Shown one piece after another: positions 17,655 to 28,295 of a stretch of 64,000 nucleotides of DNA. This DNA is from Xanthocytophaga agilis (GTDB lineage: Bacteria; Bacteroidota; Bacteroidia; Cytophagales; 172606-1). How positions within the stretch are numbered: the stretch's first letter is position 1; every line of letters begins with the position of its first letter. The position numbers and the translations under genes were made by a program. The stretch is from the NCBI RefSeq assembly GCF_030068605.1, contig NZ_JASJOU010000002.1, forward strand, positions 434,001-498,000. The letters are read 5' to 3'. The notes under the pieces are model-generated. The model did no database searches and had not been told where the DNA came from. It saw nothing but the letters and a program-made list of their open reading frames with translations.

Positions 17655-19532
17655 TTAATGTGCTGATTTTACTTCTGGTGTATCTGTGTATAATTCTTCA
17701 TCGTCTACTTCGTGCGGCAGATTCGACTCAGGAGTTGCAGCATATGGTACAGTTTGAGGAATAAAGTCTTCCTGCGCACCTGGCTTGCTGTAATCATATG
17801 GCCAGCGATAAACTGTAGGAATTTCACCTACCCAGTTACCATGTCCTGGATTAACAGGAGCAGTCCACTCCAACGTTGTAGAATGCCATGGGTTCTGAGG
17901 AGCTTTTCTTCCTTTGAAGATACTATAGAAGAAGTTGAAAGCAAAAATCAGTTGAGATGAGAATGTTACGATAGCCGCAATACTGATAAACATATTCAGA
18001 TCAGTAAAGGACTTAGAGAAATCAAAGTTTGTGAAAGAATAATATCTTCTTGGGAAACCAGCAATACCGATGTAGTGCATTGGGAAGAATACCATATACA
18101 CACCGATAAATGTCATCCAGAAGTGTACATATCCTAATTTCTCATCCATCATTCTTCCGAACATTTTAGGGAACCAGTGATACACACCAGCCATCATTCC
18201 AAAGAATGACGCAGATCCCATTACAAGGTGAAAGTGAGCAACAACGAAATAGGTATCATGTAATTGAATATCAATAGCAGAGTTTCCTAATGCAACACCT
18301 GTCAAACCACCTGAAATAAACAAAGAAACCAAACCGATTGAGAACAACATAGCAGGTGTAAACACGATATTACCACGCCATAAGGTTGTAATATAATTGA
18401 AGGCTTTCACCGCAGAAGGTACCGCAATAATCAATGTAAGAAACATAAATATTGATCCAAGGAATGGATTCATACCTGTTACGAACATGTGATGAGCCCA
18501 TACAATGAAAGATAACACCATGATAGCCAACATTGAGACAATCATTGCACGATATCCAAAGATAGGCTTACGAGAGTTAGTAGCAATAATCTCAGATGTA
18601 ATACCCAATGCAGGTAACAATACGATATACACTTCAGGGTGTCCTAAGAACCAGAATAAGTGTTGGAACAAAATTGGGCTACCACCTCTGTTATCCAAAG
18701 CCTGACCAGCTACATATAAATCCGACAGGAAGAAACTTGTATGAAACTCGCGATCAAAGATCAGAAGTAATGCAGCAGAGAAGAGAACAGGAAATGACAG
18801 AAGTCCGATAATTGCAGTAATGAAGAACGCCCATACTGTCAATGGCAGACGAGAGAATGACATACCTTTTGTACGTAGGTTAATTACAGTTGTAACATAA
18901 TTAACCCCTCCCAGTAACTGAGATATAATAAAGAAGGCCATACTAACCAACCATAAAGTCATCCCCAATTCTGAGCCTGGGTTTGCTGTTTTTACAGCGC
19001 TCAACGGAGGATAGACTGTCCAGCCACCCCCTGCAGGGCCTGTGCTCAAGAACAATGAACCAAACATTAATACACTAGATAGGAAGAAGAACCAGAATGA
19101 TAACATATTCATGAATCCTGAAGCCATATCACGTGCACCAACTTGCAAAGGAATCAGATAGTTACTAAATGTACCACTCAAGCCAGCTGTCAATACGAAG
19201 AATACCATGATCGTACCATGCATAGTCACTAATGCCAGATAGAAGTTGGCATCCAGTTTCCCAGAATCATCGATCCATCCTCCTAGTAAAGGTTTTAACC
19301 AAAAAAGCTTTGCTTCAGGAAAACCTAACTGAATACGAAACAGAATTGATAGAAAGCCACCAATAAATGCCCAAATCAAACCTGTGATTAAATATTGTTT
19401 AGCAATGACTTTGTGGTCCTCACTAAAAACATATGAACGTATAAAACCTAACTCGTGGTGTTCGTGCTCGTGGTCATGATCATGGCTGTGAGCATGAGCG
19501 CCGTCATGAATGTCAAGATTTGCTGTTGCCAT
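17655..19532 (-). CDS. Cytochrome c oxidase subunit I
   Basis: The 625-residue catalytic subunit of an aa3/caa3 oxidase with twelve TM segments. Heme a and a3/CuB ligands are visible: TMHGTIMVFF, the His-Tyr cross-link region GHPEVYIVLLPALG, the CuB pair WAHHMFVTG, and HDTYFVVAHFHLVMG. The N-terminal 25 residues are unusually rich in His, Asp and Glu (AHSHDHDHEHEHHE), a possible metal-binding tail ahead of TM1. It lies between coxB and ctaA in one operon. Confidence 0.97.
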   Translation of the reverse strand: MATANLDIHDGAHAHSHDHDHEHEHHELGFIRSYVFSEDHKVIAKQYLITGLIWAFIGGFLSILFRIQLGFPEAKLFWLKPLLGGWIDDSGKLDANFYLALVTMHGTIMVFFVLTAGLSGTFSNYLIPLQVGARDMASGFMNMLSFWFFFLSSVLMFGSLFLSTGPAGGGWTVYPPLSAVKTANPGSELGMTLWLVSMAFFIISQLLGGVNYVTTVINLRTKGMSFSRLPLTVWAFFITAIIGLLSFPVLFSAALLLIFDREFHTSFFLSDLYVAGQALDNRGGSPILFQHLFWFLGHPEVYIVLLPALGITSEIIATNSRKPIFGYRAMIVSMLAIMVLSFIVWAHHMFVTGMNPFLGSIFMFLTLIIAVPSAVKAFNYITTLWRGNIVFTPAMLFSIGLVSLFISGGLTGVALGNSAIDIQLHDTYFVVAHFHLVMGSASFFGMMAGVYHWFPKMFGRMMDEKLGYVHFWMTFIGVYMVFFPMHYIGIAGFPRRYYSFTNFDFSKSFTDLNMFISIAAIVTFSSQLIFAFNFFYSIFKGRKAPQNPWHSTTLEWTAPVNPGHGNWVGEIPTVYRWPYDYSKPGAQEDFIPQTVPYAATPESNLPHEVDDEELYTDTPEVKSAH

Positions 19533-19645
19533 AAAATTTAATTGCTATTTCTGATAGAGAAACAAAATCCATTCGCAGTTTGTCCCTAAAAAAGATACGT
19601 TATAACAGGATAATTCTTAGCATACTGCTATGCTACAAACAAATA

Positions 19646-20773
19646 CTACTTAGCTACAGGTACACTTGCTACAGCTGGTGCAGCTGCAGAGTCAGCAGGA
19701 GCAGCAGCAGGTTCACCACCTTCTTCAGGACCTACAACCTGTAAAGCTTTTTCTTTTAGATTAGCAGGAACCAGTTTCAGATAATCACGGTTCTGAGCAA
19801 GGAACGGCTTACGATTAGCAACCCATTTCACATAATCTGCTGGTTCATCTACAACAACCAGTGTACGCATAGAGAAGTGACCGCGACCACAAACCTCAGT
19901 ACAAGCTAGTTCATAATTAAAGTTAGGGTTGTTTAGTTCCGTACGCATTTCTGCAGTCGTTTTTTCAGGAACAAACCAGAAACGAGTCTGCATACCAGGA
20001 ACAGCATCCATCTTTAAACGGAAGTGAGGCATAAATACGCTATGCAATACATCTCGTGCGTGGATTTTTAACAAAACAGGCTTTCCTTTTGGAATATGTA
20101 TCTCAGTTGATGTAAAATCATCAAATGAATTTACGTCTGTAAAGTCGATTCCTATTTCATTTGTCGCATCAATCAAACGATAATCATAACGTCCAAGCTC
20201 AGACTTGCTTTGTCCCAAAACAGCTTGTTTATCACCAGGATAACGCACAATCCAGTTAAATTGTTTTCCTACCAGTTCAACAACCACTGCATCTTCTGGC
20301 GCATCTTTCATAATATCACGCCATACCCACCATCCAGAAATAACTAATGTTGTTAAAACAATACCGGGGATAATCGTCCATACTACCTCCAGATTATTGT
20401 TATGAGGATAGAATGTTGCCCGACGCTCTTTTTTGTATTGATATTGAAAAGGGAACCAGAATAAAAGGATATGTGTAGCAAAGAAAACTGCTCCAATTAC
20501 CCCCATAGTAATCCAAAATAAATTATCTGTTTCCTTTCCATGAGTAGAAGAAGCTTCTGGCAAAAGAAACTGATCTGAATAAAATGAGATCCAGATAGCC
20601 AGACCAAATCCGATGAACAAAAAGACAGGAAACAAAGCAGCATTTACCTTGTTGCTTGTTCCTACTCTTTCATCTGCTTTTTTAGTAATAGAAATCAGAG
20701 ATTGTACTCTGAAGACTGTCACTAAAATCGCAATAATTAATAATAGCCCTGTGACAATAATTGCAGTTATCAT
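19646..20773 (-). CDS. Cytochrome c oxidase subunit II with CuA site
   Basis: A 375-residue subunit II. The N-terminal part has three hydrophobic segments, one more than the usual pair. The periplasmic cupredoxin domain carries the CuA ligands: a histidine in HARDVLHSVFMPH and then CTEVCGRGHFSM with two Cys, His and Met. The C-terminus has an Ala/Pro-rich, low-complexity tail instead of a fused cytochrome c domain, so electrons probably arrive from a separate or ActE/ActA-type cytochrome. It is next to actF. Confidence 0.95.
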   Translation of the reverse strand: MITAIIVTGLLLIIAILVTVFRVQSLISITKKADERVGTSNKVNAALFPVFLFIGFGLAIWISFYSDQFLLPEASSTHGKETDNLFWITMGVIGAVFFATHILLFWFPFQYQYKKERRATFYPHNNNLEVVWTIIPGIVLTTLVISGWWVWRDIMKDAPEDAVVVELVGKQFNWIVRYPGDKQAVLGQSKSELGRYDYRLIDATNEIGIDFTDVNSFDDFTSTEIHIPKGKPVLLKIHARDVLHSVFMPHFRLKMDAVPGMQTRFWFVPEKTTAEMRTELNNPNFNYELACTEVCGRGHFSMRTLVVVDEPADYVKWVANRKPFLAQNRDYLKLVPANLKEKALQVVGPEEGGEPAAAPADSAAAPAVASVPVAK

Positions 20774-20856
20774 GATTTACAGAATTTGGTATAATTGATA
20801 GAATTATAACCGGTATTTTCTTGTATATAAAATCTATTTTGGAAACAAAACGAAAA

Positions 20857-22194
20857 TTATTGATTGTGATGTAAGCTTTCTTCCAGCATTGGGTGATTTT
20901 TAGCAATCAAAGGAGCTTTAGCTAAAAACGTTCCAATTATGAATACAAAAACGCCTGCATAGATAGCAATTACACCCAATTCCATAAATCCGATTCCACC
21001 ATCATCACCCAACATAAACGGAGTCATATTCAGGTAGAAATCCAGCCAATGACCTGCCAGGATACCCCATGCAACCAGTTTTAGGAATGTCATTTTACGT
21101 TTCGATTCTCTGGTCATCAATGCCAGGAATGGGAACAAGAAGTTAACAAGCAGATTTACAAAGAACATACCTTTGTATTTTCCACCAAATCCTTCAAATA
21201 CTTCGTTAAAGTGATTTGTTTCTTCAGGAATGTTTGCATAATAGATCAACATAAACTGAGCAAACCAAACATATGTCCAGAAGATACTGAATGCAAACAT
21301 AAATTTCCCCAGATCATGCAAATGGTTTGAATTAACCATCTTAAGGTATCCTTGCTCTTTCAAATATATAGTCGCTAATGTAATTGTAGCCAGACATGCT
21401 ACCCACCAGCTTGCAAAAGTATACCAACCATACATTGTACTGAACCAGTGAGGATCAGCAGACATTGACCAATCCCATGCAGCCATTACAGAAGTAACCG
21501 CAAAGAAAATAATAAATATCGCAGAGAAAACAATGTTTCTGTCATATATCTCCAATCCACCTTCTATATCTTCTTGTAAAGATCGCTTACGAATAATAGT
21601 AAATAAAACAAACCATACTACAAAGTAAACAACCATCCGAGCCATAAAGAACCCAAAGTTCAGATACCAGGTTTTAGAAGCTAGAACCTCGTCAAAGTTA
21701 GGACTATGCTCATCAGCAATCCCTTCTACCGTCCAGTGAAATAATCCATGCCCATGAAAAATATGTGCAACATCAGCACCAGCAAGCAGGAAATAAACAA
21801 CCATTAATACGCCTGAAACTGGCAGAAAAAAGCCAAACGCCATTGGAATACGCAGAATCAGACTTGACCATCCAGCCCATGCCGCATATTGCACTGCAAC
21901 AAAGAATACACCACACAAAGCAATCCCTGTAAAATAAACATTGTTGATCCACAGGTTTGCAAAGAGGCGTTTCAGCCATGACGCTCCATGTTCTGCCGCA
22001 GCTCCGGCATGTTCAGCAGCAGCACCAGCATGTTCGCCATGAGCTTCATGTCCACCACCTGTAGCCGCCAGAATAATGCCCAGAATAACCAAGGCAAATC
22101 CTACCACCACTGCAATAATTGCATTCCGGCGGATTCTAGGATCAAAAATATATTGCTCGTCTAAATTATACGAAACCGAATGATGTTCAGCCAT
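20857..22194 (-). CDS. actF: Alternative complex III subunit ActF (NrfD-like)
   Basis: A 445-residue polytopic membrane protein of the ActF/NrfD-like quinol:cytochrome c oxidoreductase family with about ten TM segments. After TM1 there is a low-complexity loop built of repeated HAGAAAEH-type units (about residues 48-72). ActF pairs with ActC in the membrane part of alternative complex III, where quinol is oxidised. Its stop lies 83 nt before the coxB start, which fits the known ACIII-oxidase supercomplex arrangement. Confidence 0.93.
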   Translation of the reverse strand: MAEHHSVSYNLDEQYIFDPRIRRNAIIAVVVGFALVILGIILAATGGGHEAHGEHAGAAAEHAGAAAEHGASWLKRLFANLWINNVYFTGIALCGVFFVAVQYAAWAGWSSLILRIPMAFGFFLPVSGVLMVVYFLLAGADVAHIFHGHGLFHWTVEGIADEHSPNFDEVLASKTWYLNFGFFMARMVVYFVVWFVLFTIIRKRSLQEDIEGGLEIYDRNIVFSAIFIIFFAVTSVMAAWDWSMSADPHWFSTMYGWYTFASWWVACLATITLATIYLKEQGYLKMVNSNHLHDLGKFMFAFSIFWTYVWFAQFMLIYYANIPEETNHFNEVFEGFGGKYKGMFFVNLLVNFLFPFLALMTRESKRKMTFLKLVAWGILAGHWLDFYLNMTPFMLGDDGGIGFMELGVIAIYAGVFVFIIGTFLAKAPLIAKNHPMLEESLHHNQ

Positions 22195-22296
22195 TGTAAT
22201 AAATAGTGTATTGTTTATTGTTAAATTGCTGAATAGATAATTTTCAATCTATTTGCAGCGATTTGAGATCTAACTAAATTCAACAAAGAGACGCTC

Positions 22297-22908
22297 TTAT
22301 TGCTGCTTTTGCAGTTCGTGTACGTATTGTACAATTTTCCACCGCTCAACAGGATTCACTTGTGAGCCATGAGGCCACATACGTCCTTTACCATAGGTAA
22401 TTACATGAAAGATATGTCCATCATTCATATCTTTATACCCAGAACCACTATAGTTTGGTACACCTTTGAATACTTTCCCGACTGTACCATCCCCTTTACC
22501 AGTTTCACCATGGCAATGCTGGCAATAACGGGTATATAATTCCTTTCCATCAGCCAGAGTTTGTTCTGTTTGAGGAATTGGATTCTTTAGTGTTCTTTCG
22601 GCAATGCCAATACTATCTTTAGGAATATTATAGATCATTAAATCTTCCACAAAGGTACTATCTTTTCCAAACTTTGTCTGGTAATTACGTCTCGCTACAG
22701 TTCCTGGAACAGGAAGCCACAAATTGTTACCGAACTTGTTATAGGGATTCTTAAAGCTCGCTTCTTGCCGGAACGGCTCATAAGAAATAGCATGATACAT
22801 GTTGGGAGCATATTCTGTACCCGGATCATCATGATCACGTTGACAAGCAACAGTGAGCAGTGCACCTGCAATAAGACTCAAAAAGGTTACTTTTCTAAGA
22901 TGATTCAT
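22297..22908 (-). CDS. actE: Alternative complex III subunit ActE, monoheme cytochrome c lipoprotein
   Basis: A 203-residue exported cytochrome. A lipoprotein signal with lipobox LLTVAC gives a membrane-anchored protein. The heme-binding site CQHCH lies near residue 131 and GRMWPHG contributes a probable axial Met. It carries electrons from the multiheme ActA towards the oxidase. It lies between actD and actF. Confidence 0.93.
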   Translation of the reverse strand: MNHLRKVTFLSLIAGALLTVACQRDHDDPGTEYAPNMYHAISYEPFRQEASFKNPYNKFGNNLWLPVPGTVARRNYQTKFGKDSTFVEDLMIYNIPKDSIGIAERTLKNPIPQTEQTLADGKELYTRYCQHCHGETGKGDGTVGKVFKGVPNYSGSGYKDMNDGHIFHVITYGKGRMWPHGSQVNPVERWKIVQYVHELQKQQ

Positions 22909-22970
22909 ATACTTGAAACAGAATCGAAATAAGTCTGTATAATATCGTTAAAAGCTATAACTATTCTCAA

Positions 22971-23525
22971 TTAATCTAAATCACCAGCCTTAACCAATTT
23001 GGTTGAGACTTCTATAGCCCCGTAATTTTTTATAATAGATGTAATTTCTTCTGGCGTAAGCTTGTTTTTTGTCAGATCAATAGCCATCACAAATTTATCA
23101 TCTGTACAGCGACTATCAAACAAAAATGGTTTCTTTCCAGGATATAAATTACTCACAGTCAAGAAAGTTGCAACCATTCCTAAGGCAGAGAAAAGTACAG
23201 TACCCTCAAAGCCAACAGGTACCAGCACAGGAATAGAAACGTAGTCTTTCCCACCAACAATCATCGGCCAGTCAAATCCCATTGTCCACACCATCAGTGT
23301 TATCAGACAAGTAAAACCAGTAAGACCAAACAAGAAGGCGGCTTTAGACATAAAGCTACGGGAATATCCCAATGCATCATCCAAACCGTGAATAGGAAAT
23401 GGAGTATATACTTCATGAATCTTTACGCCACTGTTACGGATTTTTTTCACGCCCGACATCAGTACGTCTTCATCATCAAAAATACCAACTAAAAATGCGC
23501 TTTCGCTATGAATATGATGTTCCAT
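22971..23525 (-). CDS. actD: Alternative complex III subunit ActD (DUF3341)
   Basis: A 184-residue DUF3341 protein: a soluble N-terminal part beginning with a His-rich start (MEHHIHSE) and VGIFDDEDVLMSGVKKIR, then two TM segments (about 60-82 and 98-125), then a short soluble tail. ActD is a non-redox membrane subunit of alternative complex III. Position between actC and actE is canonical. Confidence 0.93.
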   Translation of the reverse strand: MEHHIHSESAFLVGIFDDEDVLMSGVKKIRNSGVKIHEVYTPFPIHGLDDALGYSRSFMSKAAFLFGLTGFTCLITLMVWTMGFDWPMIVGGKDYVSIPVLVPVGFEGTVLFSALGMVATFLTVSNLYPGKKPFLFDSRCTDDKFVMAIDLTKNKLTPEEITSIIKNYGAIEVSTKLVKAGDLD

Positions 23526-23628
23526 TGGTTATCTGAAATGGAAAATAAGATAATACAAAGTTTTATAAATGGATGCTAAAACCAGATCCAACTATTATAT
23601 TAAGTAAGATCTGGAATTTCTGCATTTC

Positions 23629-25062
23629 TTATTCTACGTCTTTATTAAATGCCGGACGTGCCTGGAAACCAGGTTGTGCTGAAGTTACAGTCTTATGCTC
23701 TTCTACATGTTCTGAAGATGACTTCAGGATTGCCTTCACCTCAGCTATGTTGATCACAGGTAAGAACTTAGCAAACAAGAAGAAACAAGTAAAGAAGAAT
23801 CCGAATGTATACAGATAATCCAGTACGTCAACTTTTGTAGGAGCAAACATAGCCCAGCTTGAAGGCAGATAATCACGGTGCAGAGATGTCACAATGATCA
23901 CAAAACGTTCAAACCACATACCGATATTTACTACTATAGACAGGATAAAAGTAGCAACAACACTTGTACGAATTTTCTTAATCCAGAATAACTGAGGGGA
24001 AATTACGTTACAGCTCATCATTGACCAGTATGCCCACCAGTAAGGTCCCATCATACGATTAATAAATGCATAACGCTCATATTGCACACCTGAATACCAG
24101 GCAATAACGAACTCAGTAATATAAGCTACCCCCACAATCGAACCTGTCAACATAATGATTTTATTCATTGACTCGATGTGTCCGATTGTAATATAATCTT
24201 TCAGACCAAATACCTCACGGGTAATCAACATCAGCGTTAACACCATCGCAAATCCAGAGAAAATCGCACCAGCAACGAAATATGGAGGGAAGATAGTAGT
24301 GTGCCAACCTGGAATAACAGAAGTAGCAAAGTCAAAACTTACAATGGTGTGTACAGAAAGTACAAGTGGAGTAGATAAACCAGCAAGAACCAAACTCACA
24401 TTCTCATAATGTTGCCATGTCTTAGCAGCTCCATCCCATCCAAAACTCAGAATACCATACACAACTTTAGATACTTTGTTCTTAGCTCGGTCACGGATAG
24501 TACCCAGATCAGGGATCAAACCGATATACCAGAATACTAAGGATACAGTCAGATATGTACTGATCGCGAATACGTCCCATACTAGTGGAGAATTAAAGTT
24601 TACCCACAAAGGGCCAAATGTATTAGGAAGAGGTAATGCCCAGTATGCTAACCAGGTTCTTCCCATGTGCATCAGAATGTAACTACCTGCACAAAGAACG
24701 GCAAAGATAGTCATCGCTTCCGCAGCACGGTTAATAGATGTTCTCCATTTCTGACGGAAAAGCAAAAGGATAGCAGAGATCAATGTACCAGCGTGACCAA
24801 TACCTACCCACCATACGAAGTTGGTAATATCCCATGCCCAACCTACTGTTTTATTTAACCCCCACTCTCCAATACCGAACCAAAAAACCCGATACAAGCC
24901 GTAACCTCCAATACCTAAGACAATCAACGAAATCAGGAAGGCGATATTCCATAACGTCGTAGGCTTGCCTTCTACCTGGCGGCAGATGTCTTCAGTAACA
25001 TCGCCGTAGGTTTTACCACCGGTTACTAGAGGCGGTCTTACGGATGAAGTAACATGACTCAT
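23629..25062 (-). CDS. actC: Alternative complex III subunit ActC (NrfD/PsrC-like)
   Basis: A 477-residue NrfD-family membrane subunit with about ten TM segments and the [20 protein letters not shown] segment typical of ActC. It binds quinol at the periplasmic side and passes electrons to the Fe-S clusters of ActB. It is 71 nt downstream of actB. Confidence 0.95.
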   Translation of the reverse strand: MSHVTSSVRPPLVTGGKTYGDVTEDICRQVEGKPTTLWNIAFLISLIVLGIGGYGLYRVFWFGIGEWGLNKTVGWAWDITNFVWWVGIGHAGTLISAILLLFRQKWRTSINRAAEAMTIFAVLCAGSYILMHMGRTWLAYWALPLPNTFGPLWVNFNSPLVWDVFAISTYLTVSLVFWYIGLIPDLGTIRDRAKNKVSKVVYGILSFGWDGAAKTWQHYENVSLVLAGLSTPLVLSVHTIVSFDFATSVIPGWHTTIFPPYFVAGAIFSGFAMVLTLMLITREVFGLKDYITIGHIESMNKIIMLTGSIVGVAYITEFVIAWYSGVQYERYAFINRMMGPYWWAYWSMMSCNVISPQLFWIKKIRTSVVATFILSIVVNIGMWFERFVIIVTSLHRDYLPSSWAMFAPTKVDVLDYLYTFGFFFTCFFLFAKFLPVINIAEVKAILKSSSEHVEEHKTVTSAQPGFQARPAFNKDVE

Positions 25063-25133
25063 AGTATATATTTTGAAAATTATAATTACAGTGAAAAATA
25101 GTCAACTATCAAAGAACCTCCATGTAGTGGAGT

Positions 25134-28100
25134 TTATGCTTTATTTCTGATTTTTGTCAGATAAGAAACTTGAGGACGAGTATTGATTTCTTCCAATACT
25201 TGGAACATACGCCCTTCTGTTTCTTCTGCGATCAGTTTGCTGATACGGCTTTCAGGATCATTCATATCTCCAAAAAGAATCGCACCACTAGAACATGCGC
25301 TTTCGCAAGCCATAGCAATCTCTCCATCTACCGGACGACGGCGTTCTTTTTTAGCATTTAATTTTCCTTCCTGAATGCGTTGCACACACATTGAACATTT
25401 TTCCATTACACCACGTGTACGAACTGTTACATCTGGATTCAATACCATTTTACCCAGATCAGTTTGTGACATATAGTTTACATCAGAGAAACGTTCATCG
25501 TTAGTGTAATTAAACCAGTTGAAACGACGCACTTTATATGGACAGTTGTTTGCACAGTAACGTGTACCGAAACAACGGTTATATGTCATCTGGTTTAAGC
25601 CTTCAGAACTATGTGTTGTTGCTAATACCGGACAAACCGTTTCACATGGTGCATTGTTACAATGCTGACAAAGCATTGGCTGGAATACAACTTCAGGGTT
25701 AGCAGAAGCTTCTTCCAATCCTTTTACATCATCTTTAGGAGCATCGCTGCTATAGTAACGATCAATACGTAACCAGTGCATTTCGCGACGATTGATTACT
25801 TCCTGACGACCTACAACAGGAACGTTATTTTCAACTGTACATGCCACTACACAAGATCCACAACCTGTACAAGAGTTAAGGTCAATAACCATACCCCATG
25901 AATGGTTTTGGTATTTATGACCATGCCATAATGAAATATCTGTTGCTTTTTTCTTTCCTTCAGAAGTTGCCACTTTAGGCATAAATCTTCCGGCATTAGC
26001 TTTCTTCTGGTATTCAGAAAGTTTGGCCTCCTGCACAATAGGACGAGCCATAATTGTATGGTGTGTCTGAACCTGAGCGATTTTACGTTTCTCTCCAGCC
26101 TTAGTCACTTTTACTCCATTCACTACATATCCTACACCCAAAGCACTTACAGAAGCGAATGGATATGCATTTACACCTACATTGTTAGCAGCTTTACCAG
26201 CCTTCTCACGTCCATAACCCAATGCCAGACCCACTGTACCTTCAGCCTGACCAGGTTGAATTAATGCAGGCAGTGTGATAGCAGGTTTTCCAGGAATTTC
26301 AATAGTAACCAGATCATTACCATCTTCTTCACTTTGAGTAAGACCTAGTTCTGAAGCCATCTTATGGCTAACAGTCAAGTAGTTATCCCAACAAGCACGG
26401 CTAATAGGGTCAGGTAATTCCTGTAACCATGGGTTGTTAGCCATAGCACCATTACCAATACCGATTTTTTGGTAAAGAACCAATTCAATACCATTGTTAC
26501 CTGCTTTACCAACAGCCGCCGCAGCAGCGTTTACATCTCCACCAAAGCTAACGGCTGTGACAGGTGCATTTTTAGGCTCAAAAACACCATCATGCAATAC
26601 GTGTATCCAGAACTCTTTGAAAGAAGAATATTTAGATTGCAAAGAGAACAGATTTGTACGCCAGTAGCTTTGAATAAACTTATCGTATTCAATAGTATTT
26701 CCAGCCCAAGCTAACAAGCTTTGCTGAGCAGCACGAGTTTGGAAGATAGGGTTAATAGTTGGCTGACCTAAGCTGAAATAACCAGTACGAGGTTCAGCAT
26801 CATTCCATGCTTCGAGAAAGTTATGATCAGGACAAACATAATCACACAAAGAAGTGGTTTCATCCATCCGGTCAGAGAAGGAAACTTTCAGAGAAGCCTT
26901 CTTCAGATCTTCGCCAAACTGCTTTCCTGTAGGATAATCATATACAGGGTTTGCATTATAGAAGAAAACAGCACCAACTTGTCCCTGAGACAGTTCTTTT
27001 ACAAAGTTAGCCATTGCTGTATCATCGCCGGCTTTCAATGTAAGAGGAGCATTCAGGTCAATGATAGTACTATAGGATCCTAACAGATTATTAATTGCAT
27101 TGACAATAGTCTGTACATTCGGATCGTTAGAACCTGCTACTACCACACCAGCAGATTTTGCACTTGCTAATTCATTTGCAGCATCATCTAATCCTTTCAC
27201 GTCCAAAGCAGGAGCACTTACAGGAGCTGCGCCTAATTTCTTAGCAATTTTATTATATAGATTGGCAGCTACTAATCCTTCCTGAGAAGATTTAATCGGA
27301 GTACGGTAGTCTGCATTTGCACCAGTTGAAGATAAAGTACTCTCAAACTGATAGTGACGAGACATCTTTTTCTTGTCCTTACCCAGTTTACGAGTTTTTG
27401 CATACAAAGCACTGTACGTTGTACTTCCAGGAGAAGTACCCAGGAAATCGGCATTGCCAATACCTACAATAACTTCTGCTTTATCAAAATTATAGAATGG
27501 AAGTACAGCTTTACCAAATGACGTCTGGTTTGCGTTTAATATCCCAGCAGAAGAGTTTGCATCATACGTTACATGCTGAGCCGTCGGATATTTTGCAATA
27601 AACTCTCTGATGGCAGCCTTCGTAGAAGGACTGATAATAGTAGAAGAAACAATACGGATTGCCTTCCCGGAAGAAGCTACTTGCTGTAATTGCTGACCAA
27701 TAGCAGCATCTACACTTTTCCAGTCTGTAGCTTTTTTCTCTTTTCCGTTAAATGGTCCTTTTAAACGCTCCAGATCATATAGACTTAACAGAGAAGCTTG
27801 TGCCCGTGCACTTGTACCAGCAGGAGTTACACCAGAAAGAGGATTGGGTTCAATTTTTATAGGACGACCTTCACGTGTCTTTACCAAAACGCTATTGTAA
27901 TCACCATCTGTATCTACATAAGTAGAAGCATAATAATTTGCAATAGAAGCTTCAATTTCTTCAGGTTTATTCAGATATGGAATAGCTTTTTTTACCGGAG
28001 CTTCACAGGCAGCCAATGTCACAGCAGCCATCCCAAAACCCATCACCTTCAGAAAGTCACGACGCGAAGCAGGCATAATGTCGGCATTAGCAGCAGCCTC

Positions 28101-28214
28101 AGTACCTGGCAGTGGCGTTCCTTCCGGAAATTCTCTCTCTGCGTTTTTGACAAAATGAATATCGTTACTTAGCTCTTCAAGACCTTTCCAATATACTTTG
28201 TTATTGCCTTCCAT
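25134..28214 (-). CDS. actB: Alternative complex III subunit ActB (molybdopterin-like plus Fe-S)
   Basis: A 1026-residue two-part protein. The N-terminus has a twin-arginine-like signal SRRDFLKVMGFGMAAVT followed by LAAC. The large middle region has the molybdopterin oxidoreductase fold but no N-terminal Fe-S cysteine motif, as expected for ActB, which is thought to lack the Mo cofactor. The C-terminal third is a ferredoxin-like domain with four cysteine clusters, seen as CTGCGSCVVAC, CQHCNNAPCETVCPV, CFGTRYCANNCPY and CSMCVQRI...CESAC. It transfers electrons between ActC and ActA. Confidence 0.96.
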   Translation of the reverse strand: MEGNNKVYWKGLEELSNDIHFVKNAEREFPEGTPLPGTEAAANADIMPASRRDFLKVMGFGMAAVTLAACEAPVKKAIPYLNKPEEIEASIANYYASTYVDTDGDYNSVLVKTREGRPIKIEPNPLSGVTPAGTSARAQASLLSLYDLERLKGPFNGKEKKATDWKSVDAAIGQQLQQVASSGKAIRIVSSTIISPSTKAAIREFIAKYPTAQHVTYDANSSAGILNANQTSFGKAVLPFYNFDKAEVIVGIGNADFLGTSPGSTTYSALYAKTRKLGKDKKKMSRHYQFESTLSSTGANADYRTPIKSSQEGLVAANLYNKIAKKLGAAPVSAPALDVKGLDDAANELASAKSAGVVVAGSNDPNVQTIVNAINNLLGSYSTIIDLNAPLTLKAGDDTAMANFVKELSQGQVGAVFFYNANPVYDYPTGKQFGEDLKKASLKVSFSDRMDETTSLCDYVCPDHNFLEAWNDAEPRTGYFSLGQPTINPIFQTRAAQQSLLAWAGNTIEYDKFIQSYWRTNLFSLQSKYSSFKEFWIHVLHDGVFEPKNAPVTAVSFGGDVNAAAAAVGKAGNNGIELVLYQKIGIGNGAMANNPWLQELPDPISRACWDNYLTVSHKMASELGLTQSEEDGNDLVTIEIPGKPAITLPALIQPGQAEGTVGLALGYGREKAGKAANNVGVNAYPFASVSALGVGYVVNGVKVTKAGEKRKIAQVQTHHTIMARPIVQEAKLSEYQKKANAGRFMPKVATSEGKKKATDISLWHGHKYQNHSWGMVIDLNSCTGCGSCVVACTVENNVPVVGRQEVINRREMHWLRIDRYYSSDAPKDDVKGLEEASANPEVVFQPMLCQHCNNAPCETVCPVLATTHSSEGLNQMTYNRCFGTRYCANNCPYKVRRFNWFNYTNDERFSDVNYMSQTDLGKMVLNPDVTVRTRGVMEKCSMCVQRIQEGKLNAKKERRRPVDGEIAMACESACSSGAILFGDMNDPESRISKLIAEETEGRMFQVLEEINTRPQVSYLTKIRNKA

Positions 28215-28295
28215 AATATATATAGAAACGGATATATTTACGTATGTGAATAATATGAATGAAAGGCAGAGTGACCTGCCTTATATATTGTTAAA

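Noticed and set aside
25134-28214. ActB as a catalytic molybdenum enzyme
   Set aside because: The region lacks the N-terminal Fe-S cysteines of Mo-enzymes, and the neighbouring act genes identify it as the ACIII subunit.
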